Origin: an uncultured Eubacteriales bacterium
Lineage (GTDB): Bacteria > Bacillota > Clostridia > Oscillospirales > Oscillospiraceae
NCBI GenBank assembly: GCA_900543085.1
Contig: UQQF01000005.1
Location: 1 to 64,000, forward strand
DNA: 64,000 nucleotides
Direction of reading: 5' to 3'
A program made the position numbers and the translations under genes. The notes below the pieces were generated by a model. It saw only the letters and a list, made by a program, of their open reading frames with translations. It did not search any database and was not told the origin of the DNA. Below are positions 1 through 9,006 of this stretch, in pieces (the first letter of the stretch is position 1; every line of letters begins with the position of its first letter).

Positions 1-115
1 GCGGTGGTTACGGAAAACTGCGTTTTGGGGGTTGACACAGTTTTGCAGGTTTGCCAATCGTGTCTACTCACTGTATAGTTTTAAGCAGATAGAATTTTAT
101 ACTGCGGAGTATAAG

Positions 116-1210
116 ATGATTACAGAAGTCAAATGGGGAAACCATGTCGTGCTTGGTGACCTGGAGCTGAACTTTACTAAGGCCGACGCTACTCCATATA
201 ATACGATTGTTCTCGCCGGGGAGAACGGGACAGGGAAGACAAGCATATTAGGTACATTGGCCGACTTTCTGAATGGAGTTTCTTTGAACCGTTCAAGTCT
301 ATTTCATATACGTTCAATGGCAATGATTTCACAGCATCTAGGACTACTGATGAGGAGGCGCGCTTGGGATACTATGACAGAATCAACAATACAACAGGTA
401 CACATACGCGAATACGGTCAACCATAATTTTAGTAAAGAAAAAATTAATGAAGACGCTGACGACATCAGGCACTATGGCTGCGCATATTCACGAGCTAGG
501 TCTGGGTTCAAAACAAATGCTGTTAAATCAATCGATGCCAACGAACTGGATTCAAATCGCTACTTAAATGATGCGAGCGATGATTATACGTCTATTAAAA
601 GCATGCTGATTAGCGTAGATAGCCAAGACAACAGCAAATGGGCTGAGATATCCAAATTAGGTGTCGCTACTACTTGGGCCGAGTTTTCTCAAACGTCAAA
701 AATGCATCGGTTTGAGCACGCCTTCAACAGTTTAATAGGATTGACACCTCAGGAAGTGAGTTTAAAGTTCTTTTTACAAAGCACGGTAAGCACATATCCC
801 TTGACGACCTAAGCACCGGCGAAAAGCAAATAGTGTTCCGCGGTGCGTATATGCTCAAAAACATCCGCAGTCTCGACGGTGGCATCGTACTTATAGACGA
901 GCCGGAGTTGAGTATGCATCCAAAGTGGCAACAGAAGGTTCTGGAGTTTTACCGAAATCTCTTTAATGTAGACGGCAAAGACAAAATAATAGAGTGCGAT
1001 AATTTTATTGCCTCCGATACACTATAATATAACCAGGCGGTGCATGAAAGACCATCTTCTTATACGAACCCCAAGACCAATAACCCTATCAACTACAAAA
1101 CACTGCCTACATATATCAGAAACCAAATAGATCACCCAAATCCTGTTCCCCAATTTACAGAGCAAGAACTCAGGAAATCCATTGAGCTGCTGCGAAAGTT
1201 GAGTAAGTAA
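116..1210 (+). pseudogene. Decayed AAA/OLD-like ATPase
   Basis: The remains of a P-loop ATPase are spread over all three plus-strand frames. The frame from 116 has the Walker A motif GENGTGKTS. Reading then moves to a second frame near 275 (ISYTFNGNDF), to a third near 430, and back near 780. There the signature and Walker B region appear as DLSTGEKQIVFRG and IVLIDEPELSMHPKWQQ. After a stop, codons 1046-1207 encode a further piece with LPTYIRNQIDHP and FTEQELRKSIELLRKL. This looks like the far C-terminus of an ATPase of the kind found in PtuA-type and similar defence systems. That link is inference. At least three frameshifts plus lost sequence make it non-functional as read. No partner nuclease gene is visible. 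Confidence 0.75.
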
Positions 1211-1261
1211 TTACGAGAATGCCCATGTGTCACAAAGCACATGGAGAGGCGTAAATAACGA

Positions 1262-1293
1262 TTCAGGCTCACAGCTGATTCCGTGAGCCTGAA
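1262..1293. terminator. Hairpin after the ATPase remnant
   Basis: Two perfect 11-base arms (TTCAGGCTCAC and GTGAGCCTGAA) enclose a 10-base loop. A short T run follows about 10 bases later on the plus strand. The site lies between the broken ATPase gene and the convergent gene at 1363-1863 and may end transcription from both sides. Confidence 0.5.
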
Positions 1294-1362
1294 CGTCACG
1301 CGCTTTTTGCGGAAGCGTTTTCTATATTTTCCTTTTGACTTTGTTTAGCTGGTCTGCTTATA

Positions 1363-1863
1363 TCAATCTGAATAAAAATCTTTAAAAAAGCCAGCGCCGA
1401 AAATTGCTTCTTCAAGTTTCGAATACTCGAGTTTTTGCCTGCAAATATATTTTTTACCACCCATATCTTCAATTATGACTTTCACATTAGCGACACCACA
1501 ATGCGGTTTATTTATGTCCTGTAATTTAAAGCTATTTGCGTCAAGTTTAATTTTCTTTGTTTCTCCTCCTTTCAACAGATATTCACTGTAGGTATCCGCA
1601 TGAAAATCATTCAGGACAGAGTTTACACATATATTTTTATTTGCATAAAAAATCCGAATTTCCCTAATTGCAATAGGAATCACTCCTATATTACTCAAGA
1701 ATACTATCGGGCAATAGTATTCTATTGCATCCCACAGAAACAGAATCTTCAGTCGTTTTGATGTGTCTCGTTTAGCAAGGATAAGAGCAACCGCTGTAGC
1801 GCACAAAGTCCCAACAGCTGAAAGCAGTTCCCATACGTTCCCAAGTTCAATTGTCATTGTCAT
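1363..1863 (-). CDS. Small membrane-anchored protein of unknown function
   Basis: A 166-residue protein I do not recognise. Residues about 10-30 (ELLSAVGTLCATAVALILA) look like one membrane segment, followed by a basic stretch (KRDTSKRLK) that would sit in the cytoplasm. The remainder appears to be a soluble beta-rich domain with Cys and Gly residues. It starts with ATG, is A+T-rich like the BREX genes and lies alone between the ATPase remnant and the DUF262 nuclease gene. Small membrane proteins of this kind are common in defence islands, but nothing here shows a role. Confidence 0.55.
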   Translation of the reverse strand: MTMTIELGNVWELLSAVGTLCATAVALILAKRDTSKRLKILFLWDAIEYYCPIVFLSNIGVIPIAIREIRIFYANKNICVNSVLNDFHADTYSEYLLKGGETKKIKLDANSFKLQDINKPHCGVANVKVIIEDMGGKKYICRQKLEYSKLEEAIFGAGFFKDFYSD

Positions 1864-2023
1864 TTACGACTTCTCCGGTATTTTAATTACTACAGTAAGA
1901 GATTGATACAGTATTAGAAAAAATTAGGTAATATGTTAGTTCAGTAAAATCACTTGATGTTTATATGCCATAATTTCATTACGTCGTATATACTCAACGC
2001 ATATGAGTACAAGTGGCAAATCC

Positions 2024-3835
2024 TCACAGCCCCATATAATACCGCCTCACCAAAGCCGCCATCAGCTTGCGCCGCTCGGCGAGGAACTCATCGTAGCGCG
2101 AGGCGTCCATGTCCATCACCGACTCGGGGATGCAGTTCTCGGCGAGATTCGCGCGTAGCAGTCCGGCGTCGGTGATATTACCGAGCGCATACGCCTTTGT
2201 CTCGCACTGCTCAACGGCTTTCTTGAAGTACACGCACGGGGCATCGTCGCTGATTGCTTTGTTCACCTGAGTGTCTAGGTATATGTAGTTTGCCACCTGA
2301 TTGTAGCGCGTCCTGCTGTCCACGCCGCTCTTTTTCAGATATGCGCGCGGGAAAATGTGGTGTATGTCCCCAGCGCCTTTTATCAGGTCAGCAGCCTTCA
2401 GGCCGTTCATAAAGAGCGAGTTGCAGTTCAAATTCACCTGCGCTGCCAGGAACACGTTGAAGGCAGGGCTGTTCAGAGACGATATCTCCAGATTCTGCGG
2501 CAGCGTCACTGTCCAGAATGTGTCGGACAGCGCCGAGGCCTCAGTTTCAGCCAGAAATGTCACGAAGCCCTTCTCCTGTATGCTGCGCATATCCCTGTCC
2601 ATCTGTGATTCAGGCGAGCCTATGTAGCGAGACGTGAGTATGGAGAGCACGAACCACTTCTGGACGTATCGCTTTATCTGGTCTTTCGCTATCTCGCCGG
2701 ATTCGTTGAGCATCAGATACAGCGTGTAGGCAAAGTCCAGCGTCAGCGCAGAGTTGAGCTGCTTGCGCGAGATGAAGTCGCAGCCCTTTATGGCGAGCAC
2801 GAACTGCGTGAAATTGTACTCGTTGATAAAGTTCGCAATACCGCTGCTGAGCCGCTCGTAGGAGTCCGCGACTATGTCCTCGCGGTATTCCTTCGTTTCA
2901 AAGTCTCTGCCTGAGAGCAGACTGACGAGGTCGGCGAGCTTGCCGCGCCGGAACTGGTGCATAAACGAAACACGGAGCATATCGCCATAATCCGGGTCAT
3001 AAATGTCGTCGTGGTCGTCTTTCAGCCAGACTATTTTGGCTGCGTACGGCGAGGCCATGAACTCCGCGTCATGCCTGAGCTGGTCGTAAAACTCCGGCTT
3101 TGCCGCCAGATGGCAGAAGTAGTCCACAGTCTTTCGCATGATGCCACCACCGTGCCCACTGTCCGAGGCCATCTTGGACATTACGAAGTCCGACTGGCTC
3201 AGCGCCGTACCCTTGGAGTTTATGCGGATGAATATCTCCGTGACCTCGTCTATGTCGAGAGTGTGCGCCAGCTCTATGACGCCGATCTGGCGGTTTGCAA
3301 TGCCTTTGAGGTCGCTTACCGCGCGGTTTATCTCGTTGGGGGCCACGCCCTTGTTCTCTTCGCAATACTGTATTGCAAAGTTGAACGAGTCGAAGTCCGG
3401 CTTGAAAAGCAGCGAGATGTCCGGTATCCATCGCTTGTCCTTCAAATGTGAGGCGTCCTGTACGGCGAAGCGCTTGCGCTCGTCTGTCGCAAGCGGGTTG
3501 AATGCAATCTTGATTCTGTCCCTGTTGAAGTCCTCATCGAGCACCTCTTCCCCGGCGATTGCCGCCATGAGCGCCGTAATGCGCTGCTGACCGTCAATCA
3601 GCACTTTTTTGCCGTTCGCCCTCCCGCCGTCCTTGGTCTTGACGTCCGGGTTCTTCCATGTGATTATGTACCCCGTCGGGTAGCCCTGGTACAGCGAGTC
3701 GATGAGGTCGCGCACCTGACTGCGCTTCCAGACAAACGGGCGCTGTATCTCGGGTATGACGAAGTCCTCAGCCTCTATCATGCCAAGAATAGCGCTGATT
3801 GTGTATTGCATAAGCGTGAATTTCTCTCCGGTCAT
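2024..3835 (-). CDS. DUF262/HNH nuclease of GmrSD type
   Basis: This 603-residue protein joins an N-terminal DUF262 (ParB/sulfiredoxin-like) domain to a C-terminal His-Asn-His nuclease domain. The first is shown by IQRPFVW, SLYQGYPTGYIITW and the DGQQR signature near residues 81-85. The second is shown by GDIHHIFPRAYL near residue 495 and a following Asn-rich stretch. In GmrSD/BrxU-type type IV restriction enzymes, DUF262 uses nucleotide hydrolysis to control cleavage of modified DNA. Position beside BREX fits a partner that attacks phages with modified bases, but substrate choice is inference. I start at the ATG at 3835, which has GGAGG 8 bases upstream, rather than the in-frame TTG at 3850. 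It follows the gene at 3852-4208 almost without a gap. Confidence 0.85.
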   Translation of the reverse strand: MTGEKFTLMQYTISAILGMIEAEDFVIPEIQRPFVWKRSQVRDLIDSLYQGYPTGYIITWKNPDVKTKDGGRANGKKVLIDGQQRITALMAAIAGEEVLDEDFNRDRIKIAFNPLATDERKRFAVQDASHLKDKRWIPDISLLFKPDFDSFNFAIQYCEENKGVAPNEINRAVSDLKGIANRQIGVIELAHTLDIDEVTEIFIRINSKGTALSQSDFVMSKMASDSGHGGGIMRKTVDYFCHLAAKPEFYDQLRHDAEFMASPYAAKIVWLKDDHDDIYDPDYGDMLRVSFMHQFRRGKLADLVSLLSGRDFETKEYREDIVADSYERLSSGIANFINEYNFTQFVLAIKGCDFISRKQLNSALTLDFAYTLYLMLNESGEIAKDQIKRYVQKWFVLSILTSRYIGSPESQMDRDMRSIQEKGFVTFLAETEASALSDTFWTVTLPQNLEISSLNSPAFNVFLAAQVNLNCNSLFMNGLKAADLIKGAGDIHHIFPRAYLKKSGVDSRTRYNQVANYIYLDTQVNKAISDDAPCVYFKKAVEQCETKAYALGNITDAGLLRANLAENCIPESVMDMDASRYDEFLAERRKLMAALVRRYYMGL

Positions 3836-3851
3836 TGTGGCGGCCTCCAAA

Positions 3852-4208
3852 TTATCTCCGTTTTCTAAATTCGTTTCTCTCCGCTATTTTACCGAGCCTG
3901 ACAAGCCTTGCGGCAACGCCATCCATGGAGCGTCCCATAGCCTCGCAAATCCTTTGGGCGCTCCACCCCGCATCAAATATTCGGCACAGCTTTTCGTCCG
4001 CGCTCTGGCTCCATGCCTTTCCTGAATTGGGCGGTATATCGCTGTCGCCAGTGATTGGATGCATTGAAAGCGCAAATACCGCTGTGTGCAGAGCGCGTAT
4101 GATATCGGGCTGATTGCAAACGTTGTCGTCATCCAGCACCTCGCCAGTCAGAGGATTGACCCCGTCGGCGAGCGTCGCCAGCAGTTCTCGCGCACGTTCG
4201 ATGTCCAT
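3852..4208 (-). CDS. Small protein with C-terminal HTH-like region
   Basis: A 118-residue protein. The N-terminal third has the pattern LADGVNPLTGEVLDDD. The C-terminal 50 residues (WSQSADEKLCRIFDAGWSAQRICEAMG, split here by eye into helices) read like a SANT/HTH fold, followed by a basic end. It is preceded by a good ribosome site (GAAGGAGG) and runs directly into the DUF262 nuclease gene, so the two are probably co-transcribed. It could be a regulator or DNA-binding helper of that nuclease. I do not recognise the family with certainty. Confidence 0.6.
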   Translation of the reverse strand: MDIERARELLATLADGVNPLTGEVLDDDNVCNQPDIIRALHTAVFALSMHPITGDSDIPPNSGKAWSQSADEKLCRIFDAGWSAQRICEAMGRSMDGVAARLVRLGKIAERNEFRKRR

Positions 4209-4305
4209 GGGCTGACCTCCTTCATTGTTTCTCTTTATTATGCGCTCAATGCTTTAGTCCACCGGAAAACACAGTGAAACATTGTACCAACTTAATGTAT
4301 GCCGC

Positions 4306-6375
4306 TCATTCCACACCCAACGCCTTAAACACTGCGTCCTCTGGACTTTGATAAAAGATTAGATTAAAGTGTCCGATAAGCTCCGACGGCACTGACCCTA
4401 AATCTGCGGCTGATGTTATTGGCAGAAGCACCTTTTTTGCCCCGCTATCAAGGCACACCTGAAGTGCATTTGCCAGTTCATCCACCTTAATCATTGTTCC
4501 GGCAATGCTAATTTCGCCTAAAACAGCAAGGCTGCTGATTGTTGGTTTACCAAGAGCGATCGAACAAAGAGCAATCAGGGTGGGAAGGGTAAGCCGTTCA
4601 GTCATGCCGATTCCCTGCAAATCCTGATAGTTGATGATGTAGTCCTTTGTAGTTGTGCTGATTAATCCGCTGATTCTGTTGGCATTAGCCTTCAGATAGT
4701 TGAAAGCGGTATTTACTGCTTCTTTGTTTTTTGAATCGGAACCAAGGCCCGTACGCTCAAGCTTTCCGTTGCCGGGCAACATTTGTGACTCCAGCCTGAA
4801 CACACCAATCATGCCAGATTTCCCTTGTGAAACAGTGTAGACTTGTCCCGGATTGCACATTCCCTCGGGGATAAGCTTCCCACCGCCCTGTTCCGGCACG
4901 CTGACATAAAATTCTTCAAACGTTTCCACATCAACGTACGAGAAATTTACGTCGTAGAACTCCATACCCCCAAGCTTCTTGAGTTGTTCCTTGACGCGCC
5001 TACGCATTTCCAGAGAGATTTTCAAAATCTCCTCCAGTTGATCCTTGGTGTATTCTCCATCAGGGTATAGCAGCTTGATAAAGCCGTCTACCATCTTGCG
5101 AACAGCTATAGTATCACGCTGATTTAAATTCTTTCCAAGACGGAAATACTTATCCAATTCGTCCCCATGCTGTTCTTTACGCAGTTCCCTAATAAACTCG
5201 GCAAGATAATCCGTGATAAAGCCATAATCATCTGTAAAGTGCTCCGGTCTAAACTTGGGTATCTCCCACCCAGGTATGTAGCAGTGGATTCGGTCAAGGA
5301 ACGCTGTGTCAATTCCCATCTCAGGTGGAAACGGATCAAAAAGACTGGATGTTTTCAGCAGCACATCCACACTCTGATTGATGTTGCCGATGAACACCAT
5401 TGAGGCGCTGGCAGCCTTTTCTTCTTTACCTCGGGCAAAAGAACCAGATGCCATATAGTCCTTCATAATCTGGATGCCATCCTTATCTTTGAACCGGATT
5501 CCGGCAACCTCATCGAAAGCGACACAGTCCCAAAGTCCTACCAGCCCCACAGTCTTCCTGCCCATGTTATAGAACAGATTCGCAACGGTTGTCTGACCGC
5601 CGGAGACAAGTATGCTGTTGGGTGAAATCTCCTTATAGATATGAGACTTACCAGTACTGCGAGGCCCCAACTCGCAAAGGTTGAAGTTGTTTTCAACCAG
5701 CGGCAACAGACGAGCCAGGAGAAGCCAGCGCTCGCGACTGTTGAATCTGTCTGGTTCCATGCCGATAGAGCGCAGCAGTATTTCTATCCAGGCTTCTTCG
5801 GTAAAGATTTTGCGCCCTTTTTTAAGCTCATCTATATCCACATGGGGCATCTGAATGGGAGTCAGCTTGTGAATCAGGATTGGAGAACGATGCTTGTCTT
5901 CCTCCACATATTCGTATTCAAGTTGAACAATACACCAAATCCCGCCGCAGAGCAGCCGGTCATACTTGGTAGGATATTCTTCTGAAATTGGGATATTCTT
6001 AACGCCCAGATTGGAGAATTCTGACTCATAGCTGTCCGTTTTGATATTCAGCGTAACAGTGATTTTATCAATCACGGTATAGCTGCCGCACTGACGCAAA
6101 ACAGATAGGATTTTCTGCGACTCGTCGGGGCGCACAAAATTATCTGCAAGAATTCGCTTTACGTTCTCTACGCCTTCTTCAACAATTTCCGGGTCATCAG
6201 AGCTGCAATACTGCCCCAGAAGAAATTCCAGAACATAGACGGGAACATTTGCCCCTTCTTTGATCTTCTTTGTGAGGCCTTTCCGGACGATCCTGCCGTC
6301 GAATACCTGACGCAGCTTGCGGTTGATCACCGCATTTGCGTCCTCGACGGCATTCTCTTCAATGTAATCGCTCAT
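4306..6375 (-). CDS. brxL: BREX Lon-like protein BrxL
   Basis: A 689-residue protein matching the BREX type 1 Lon-like protein. It has an AAA+ core with Walker A GPRSTGKS near residues 237-244, a Walker B-like region with LWDCVAFDEVAGI, and a C-terminal Lon-protease-like fold (TLPTLIALCSIALGKP, LGEISIAGTMIKVDELANA). BrxL proteins are known as DNA-associated ring ATPases needed for BREX phage restriction. The classical Lon catalytic Ser/Lys pair is not evident here. The ATG at 6375 has AGGAGG 9 bases upstream, preferred over the TTG at 6381. The gene starts 15 bases after pglZ and is the last core BREX gene in the operon. Confidence 0.93.
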   Translation of the reverse strand: MSDYIEENAVEDANAVINRKLRQVFDGRIVRKGLTKKIKEGANVPVYVLEFLLGQYCSSDDPEIVEEGVENVKRILADNFVRPDESQKILSVLRQCGSYTVIDKITVTLNIKTDSYESEFSNLGVKNIPISEEYPTKYDRLLCGGIWCIVQLEYEYVEEDKHRSPILIHKLTPIQMPHVDIDELKKGRKIFTEEAWIEILLRSIGMEPDRFNSRERWLLLARLLPLVENNFNLCELGPRSTGKSHIYKEISPNSILVSGGQTTVANLFYNMGRKTVGLVGLWDCVAFDEVAGIRFKDKDGIQIMKDYMASGSFARGKEEKAASASMVFIGNINQSVDVLLKTSSLFDPFPPEMGIDTAFLDRIHCYIPGWEIPKFRPEHFTDDYGFITDYLAEFIRELRKEQHGDELDKYFRLGKNLNQRDTIAVRKMVDGFIKLLYPDGEYTKDQLEEILKISLEMRRRVKEQLKKLGGMEFYDVNFSYVDVETFEEFYVSVPEQGGGKLIPEGMCNPGQVYTVSQGKSGMIGVFRLESQMLPGNGKLERTGLGSDSKNKEAVNTAFNYLKANANRISGLISTTTKDYIINYQDLQGIGMTERLTLPTLIALCSIALGKPTISSLAVLGEISIAGTMIKVDELANALQVCLDSGAKKVLLPITSAADLGSVPSELIGHFNLIFYQSPEDAVFKALGVE

Positions 6376-6390
6376 CCTCAAAAACCTCCT

Positions 6391-8979
6391 TTACAAATCA
6401 AATCCAAAATCATCTGCGAAGGCAATGTCGATATGGAACTCTACTTCCTCCGGCACGTCCGTATCGTTTGCAATGACTAAGCGGTATATCTTTTTGCTGT
6501 CATAAGCTCCTGCTTTCAGGTTAAAGCGCACCCGGAAGACGCGCTCAGACGCATTCAGGCTGGTTCGGTCTGCAATTACCGTCTGTCTGTCGCTGACCGG
6601 AACGCCTTCATCATCTGTCATGTAGATCGTATAGGCGCAGGGCTGCACTTTGTCGCCAACCGGCTGCCGCTGGAAGAAGTCGAGAGAGAACAGAAGGTTT
6701 GATACCTTCCGGCTCTCGCTGAGCAGCTTTACCTCGGCGTTCGTAACCTCAACATACTTCTTGCTGCTTGTGCGGAGGTTCTTGAATGCGATAACCGGAA
6801 CGCAAAGCTCTTGCAAGCTCACGCCGCCATGCACATAGTTTTCGCCTCCACCGGAGATCTTGATTCTGGTGGAATCCTGCGGTGTATATCCTTTAACCGG
6901 TGTGCCGCTGATCTCACTGTCAAGCTGCACTGGCAGCAGATATTCACCCGTTGCAGATGGCTCGGTCAGGGCATAACGTCTGCCTACCTCGTACACTTTC
7001 CCCGTGAAGGTACTCTTGCTGATTTTGCCCCCTTCGGTGAGAGGACGGCAAGTATAGAGAAATCCGTGGTCGGACGTGATAAAAATATCCGTCCCCTGCA
7101 TATCATTGACGATAATGCGAAGAATATTGGCAATCTCCTGAATGGCATCCTCGCAAGCCTCGAAGACCTTGTTCTCCGTCGGGGCTCTATCGCCAATGGC
7201 ATCTATGGTGTTGTGATAAATGTAGACCACTTCTTTGCCGCTCACGAGCTCCCTGCGTTCGGGTCGCTTCATGCTCAGCACATCGTTATACTGGATTGCA
7301 ACGCTGTTTGGATTGCCAGCGCAGAGGACTTTCTCACGCTCCTGTGTGGAGCTGGTAGGAAGTTCCTCCACATAGGCACCCATATCCTCATCAACACTGA
7401 TCTTGCGTCCGGGCAGCAGAGCCGCCATACCAAACTTGGTGATGGATGGGAAGATTGCTTGCATTGCTTCGAGCTTTGCCGTTCCCTTCGTTGTGCGTAT
7501 CAGGGTATCGCACAACTCCGCTGCGACTTCATAGCGCAGAGCGTCTGAGATAATCACAAAGGCGCGGGTATTCTTTCCGGCAAGGGGTCTGATATAGCGG
7601 GAGTAGAAATCGCGCTGTTTGCCAATCTCAGAGACATAACCCAGTGAAGCAAGGTTGTCGGAGATCGCATTTGCCCAGCAGCCGGTCAGTTCCTTGAGAT
7701 ACCAGTTCTGATACAGCCCTTCCACATACTCCACCGCTTGTTTTAGCTTATCCTCCAAAAGCGGGTTGTTGTCCTTGAGAGTGCAGCCGAAAGCATAATG
7801 GAAACGGCGATAGAAACTGTCCATTTCGTAAGCATTCTCCGTATAGAGCTTCCAGACAGCCTTTGGTTCCACAATATGAAAACCGGCGGCGTTGTTCTGA
7901 TAGAACTCCTGCATCTTTGCTATAAAATAAAGGCAGTCATAATAATAACTGAAATGCTCGATCCAACCGGAAGTACGGCGATTCTCCACCGTTTTCAGAA
8001 TCAGGTCAGGCCTGACCACCTGCTCAGCCACATCGGAGAAGAAGCGTTTCAGGATAACCTCGTGGATCGACGGGAATATGTCGCCCGTCAGCAGAGTTTC
8101 AATTTCCTGCCTGTCAAAGCGGGCAGGAAGCTGCAATTCCTGTTCTACGGTGCGGCACAAATCCCAGAGCGTGGTGTTGTCTTCCCGGTTGCGCCATTCA
8201 TGGACAATGCTGTAACAGTATGCCCGGTTGGGCTCAGAAATGAAGCGTTTCAATCCTTTGAGAACGCTGGGATTCATGGTCTGCGCAAGGGCAGTCAGCA
8301 GCACATGGGAGGCGAAAAAGCCGAGGGGTTTGTCGTCCTCATGAATGAAACCGGTGTATTTTCGCACGAGCTGCCAGAAAGCTTCAATGTTGCCGAATCT
8401 CTTGATATTATTCAGGACGGCATTATTTGCCTCGTCCAGTCCGGCAGAAAGCACCGCAATGAAGACATCCTGTGCAGAGCCGCCGGAAAGGCCGGCGAGA
8501 ACAGCCATGATGTCAATATGGAGCTGCAACGGAGTCTGATATTCCCGTCCGATCTTGCGCAGCCTTGCCACTCGGTCTTTGTTATCAAAGAATGTTGGAT
8601 ACAGCTTGACCGTCCGGCGCATGACCGGACTGGCACTGATGTTCAGTTCACTCATGAGGATCGAGTAGTAATCTGCCCGGAACTCTTCGCTATACAGCTC
8701 AATATCACGCAGCCAGTTGTCCTGCGGGGCAGCGTAGGAAAACGGGTTGTAGATGAGATAGTTGCCGGTGGGGTCGTCATGGAGCAGCAGCTTCTTCACG
8801 GCAAAGTTATTCGAGCCGGTGAGCTTGATGATATTCACGCCGGGCAGATCCAACTCGTCCAGCGTTTCTTCAAACTCCCGGTCTTCGTCCTGCCAGAAGA
8901 TGATCCTGCGCTGGTAAAATTCAGGCAAGGGGGCGGCGAAACGCTCCTTGAGGTTAAATTGTATTGATTCTGTGGACAT
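6391..8979 (-). CDS. pglZ: BREX phosphatase-like protein PglZ (type A)
   Basis: An 862-residue protein with the PglZ signature. The N-terminal part carries FWQDEDREFEETLDEL, and the C-terminal half has an alkaline-phosphatase-superfamily core with ISDALRYEVAAEL and the metal-binding motif TSDHGFLY. PglZ is a core BREX protein that works with PglX in methylation and defence. I choose the ATG at 8979, which has GGAG about 7 bases upstream, over the upstream extension to 9006. That extension would abut the stop of the preceding HEPN-like gene. The order pglX - extra gene - pglZ - brxL is type 1 BREX with one insertion. Confidence 0.93.
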   Translation of the reverse strand: MSTESIQFNLKERFAAPLPEFYQRRIIFWQDEDREFEETLDELDLPGVNIIKLTGSNNFAVKKLLLHDDPTGNYLIYNPFSYAAPQDNWLRDIELYSEEFRADYYSILMSELNISASPVMRRTVKLYPTFFDNKDRVARLRKIGREYQTPLQLHIDIMAVLAGLSGGSAQDVFIAVLSAGLDEANNAVLNNIKRFGNIEAFWQLVRKYTGFIHEDDKPLGFFASHVLLTALAQTMNPSVLKGLKRFISEPNRAYCYSIVHEWRNREDNTTLWDLCRTVEQELQLPARFDRQEIETLLTGDIFPSIHEVILKRFFSDVAEQVVRPDLILKTVENRRTSGWIEHFSYYYDCLYFIAKMQEFYQNNAAGFHIVEPKAVWKLYTENAYEMDSFYRRFHYAFGCTLKDNNPLLEDKLKQAVEYVEGLYQNWYLKELTGCWANAISDNLASLGYVSEIGKQRDFYSRYIRPLAGKNTRAFVIISDALRYEVAAELCDTLIRTTKGTAKLEAMQAIFPSITKFGMAALLPGRKISVDEDMGAYVEELPTSSTQEREKVLCAGNPNSVAIQYNDVLSMKRPERRELVSGKEVVYIYHNTIDAIGDRAPTENKVFEACEDAIQEIANILRIIVNDMQGTDIFITSDHGFLYTCRPLTEGGKISKSTFTGKVYEVGRRYALTEPSATGEYLLPVQLDSEISGTPVKGYTPQDSTRIKISGGGENYVHGGVSLQELCVPVIAFKNLRTSSKKYVEVTNAEVKLLSESRKVSNLLFSLDFFQRQPVGDKVQPCAYTIYMTDDEGVPVSDRQTVIADRTSLNASERVFRVRFNLKAGAYDSKKIYRLVIANDTDVPEEVEFHIDIAFADDFGFDL

Positions 8980-9006
8980 TGGTTTTCTCCAATCTTGTCT
9001 TCTCAA

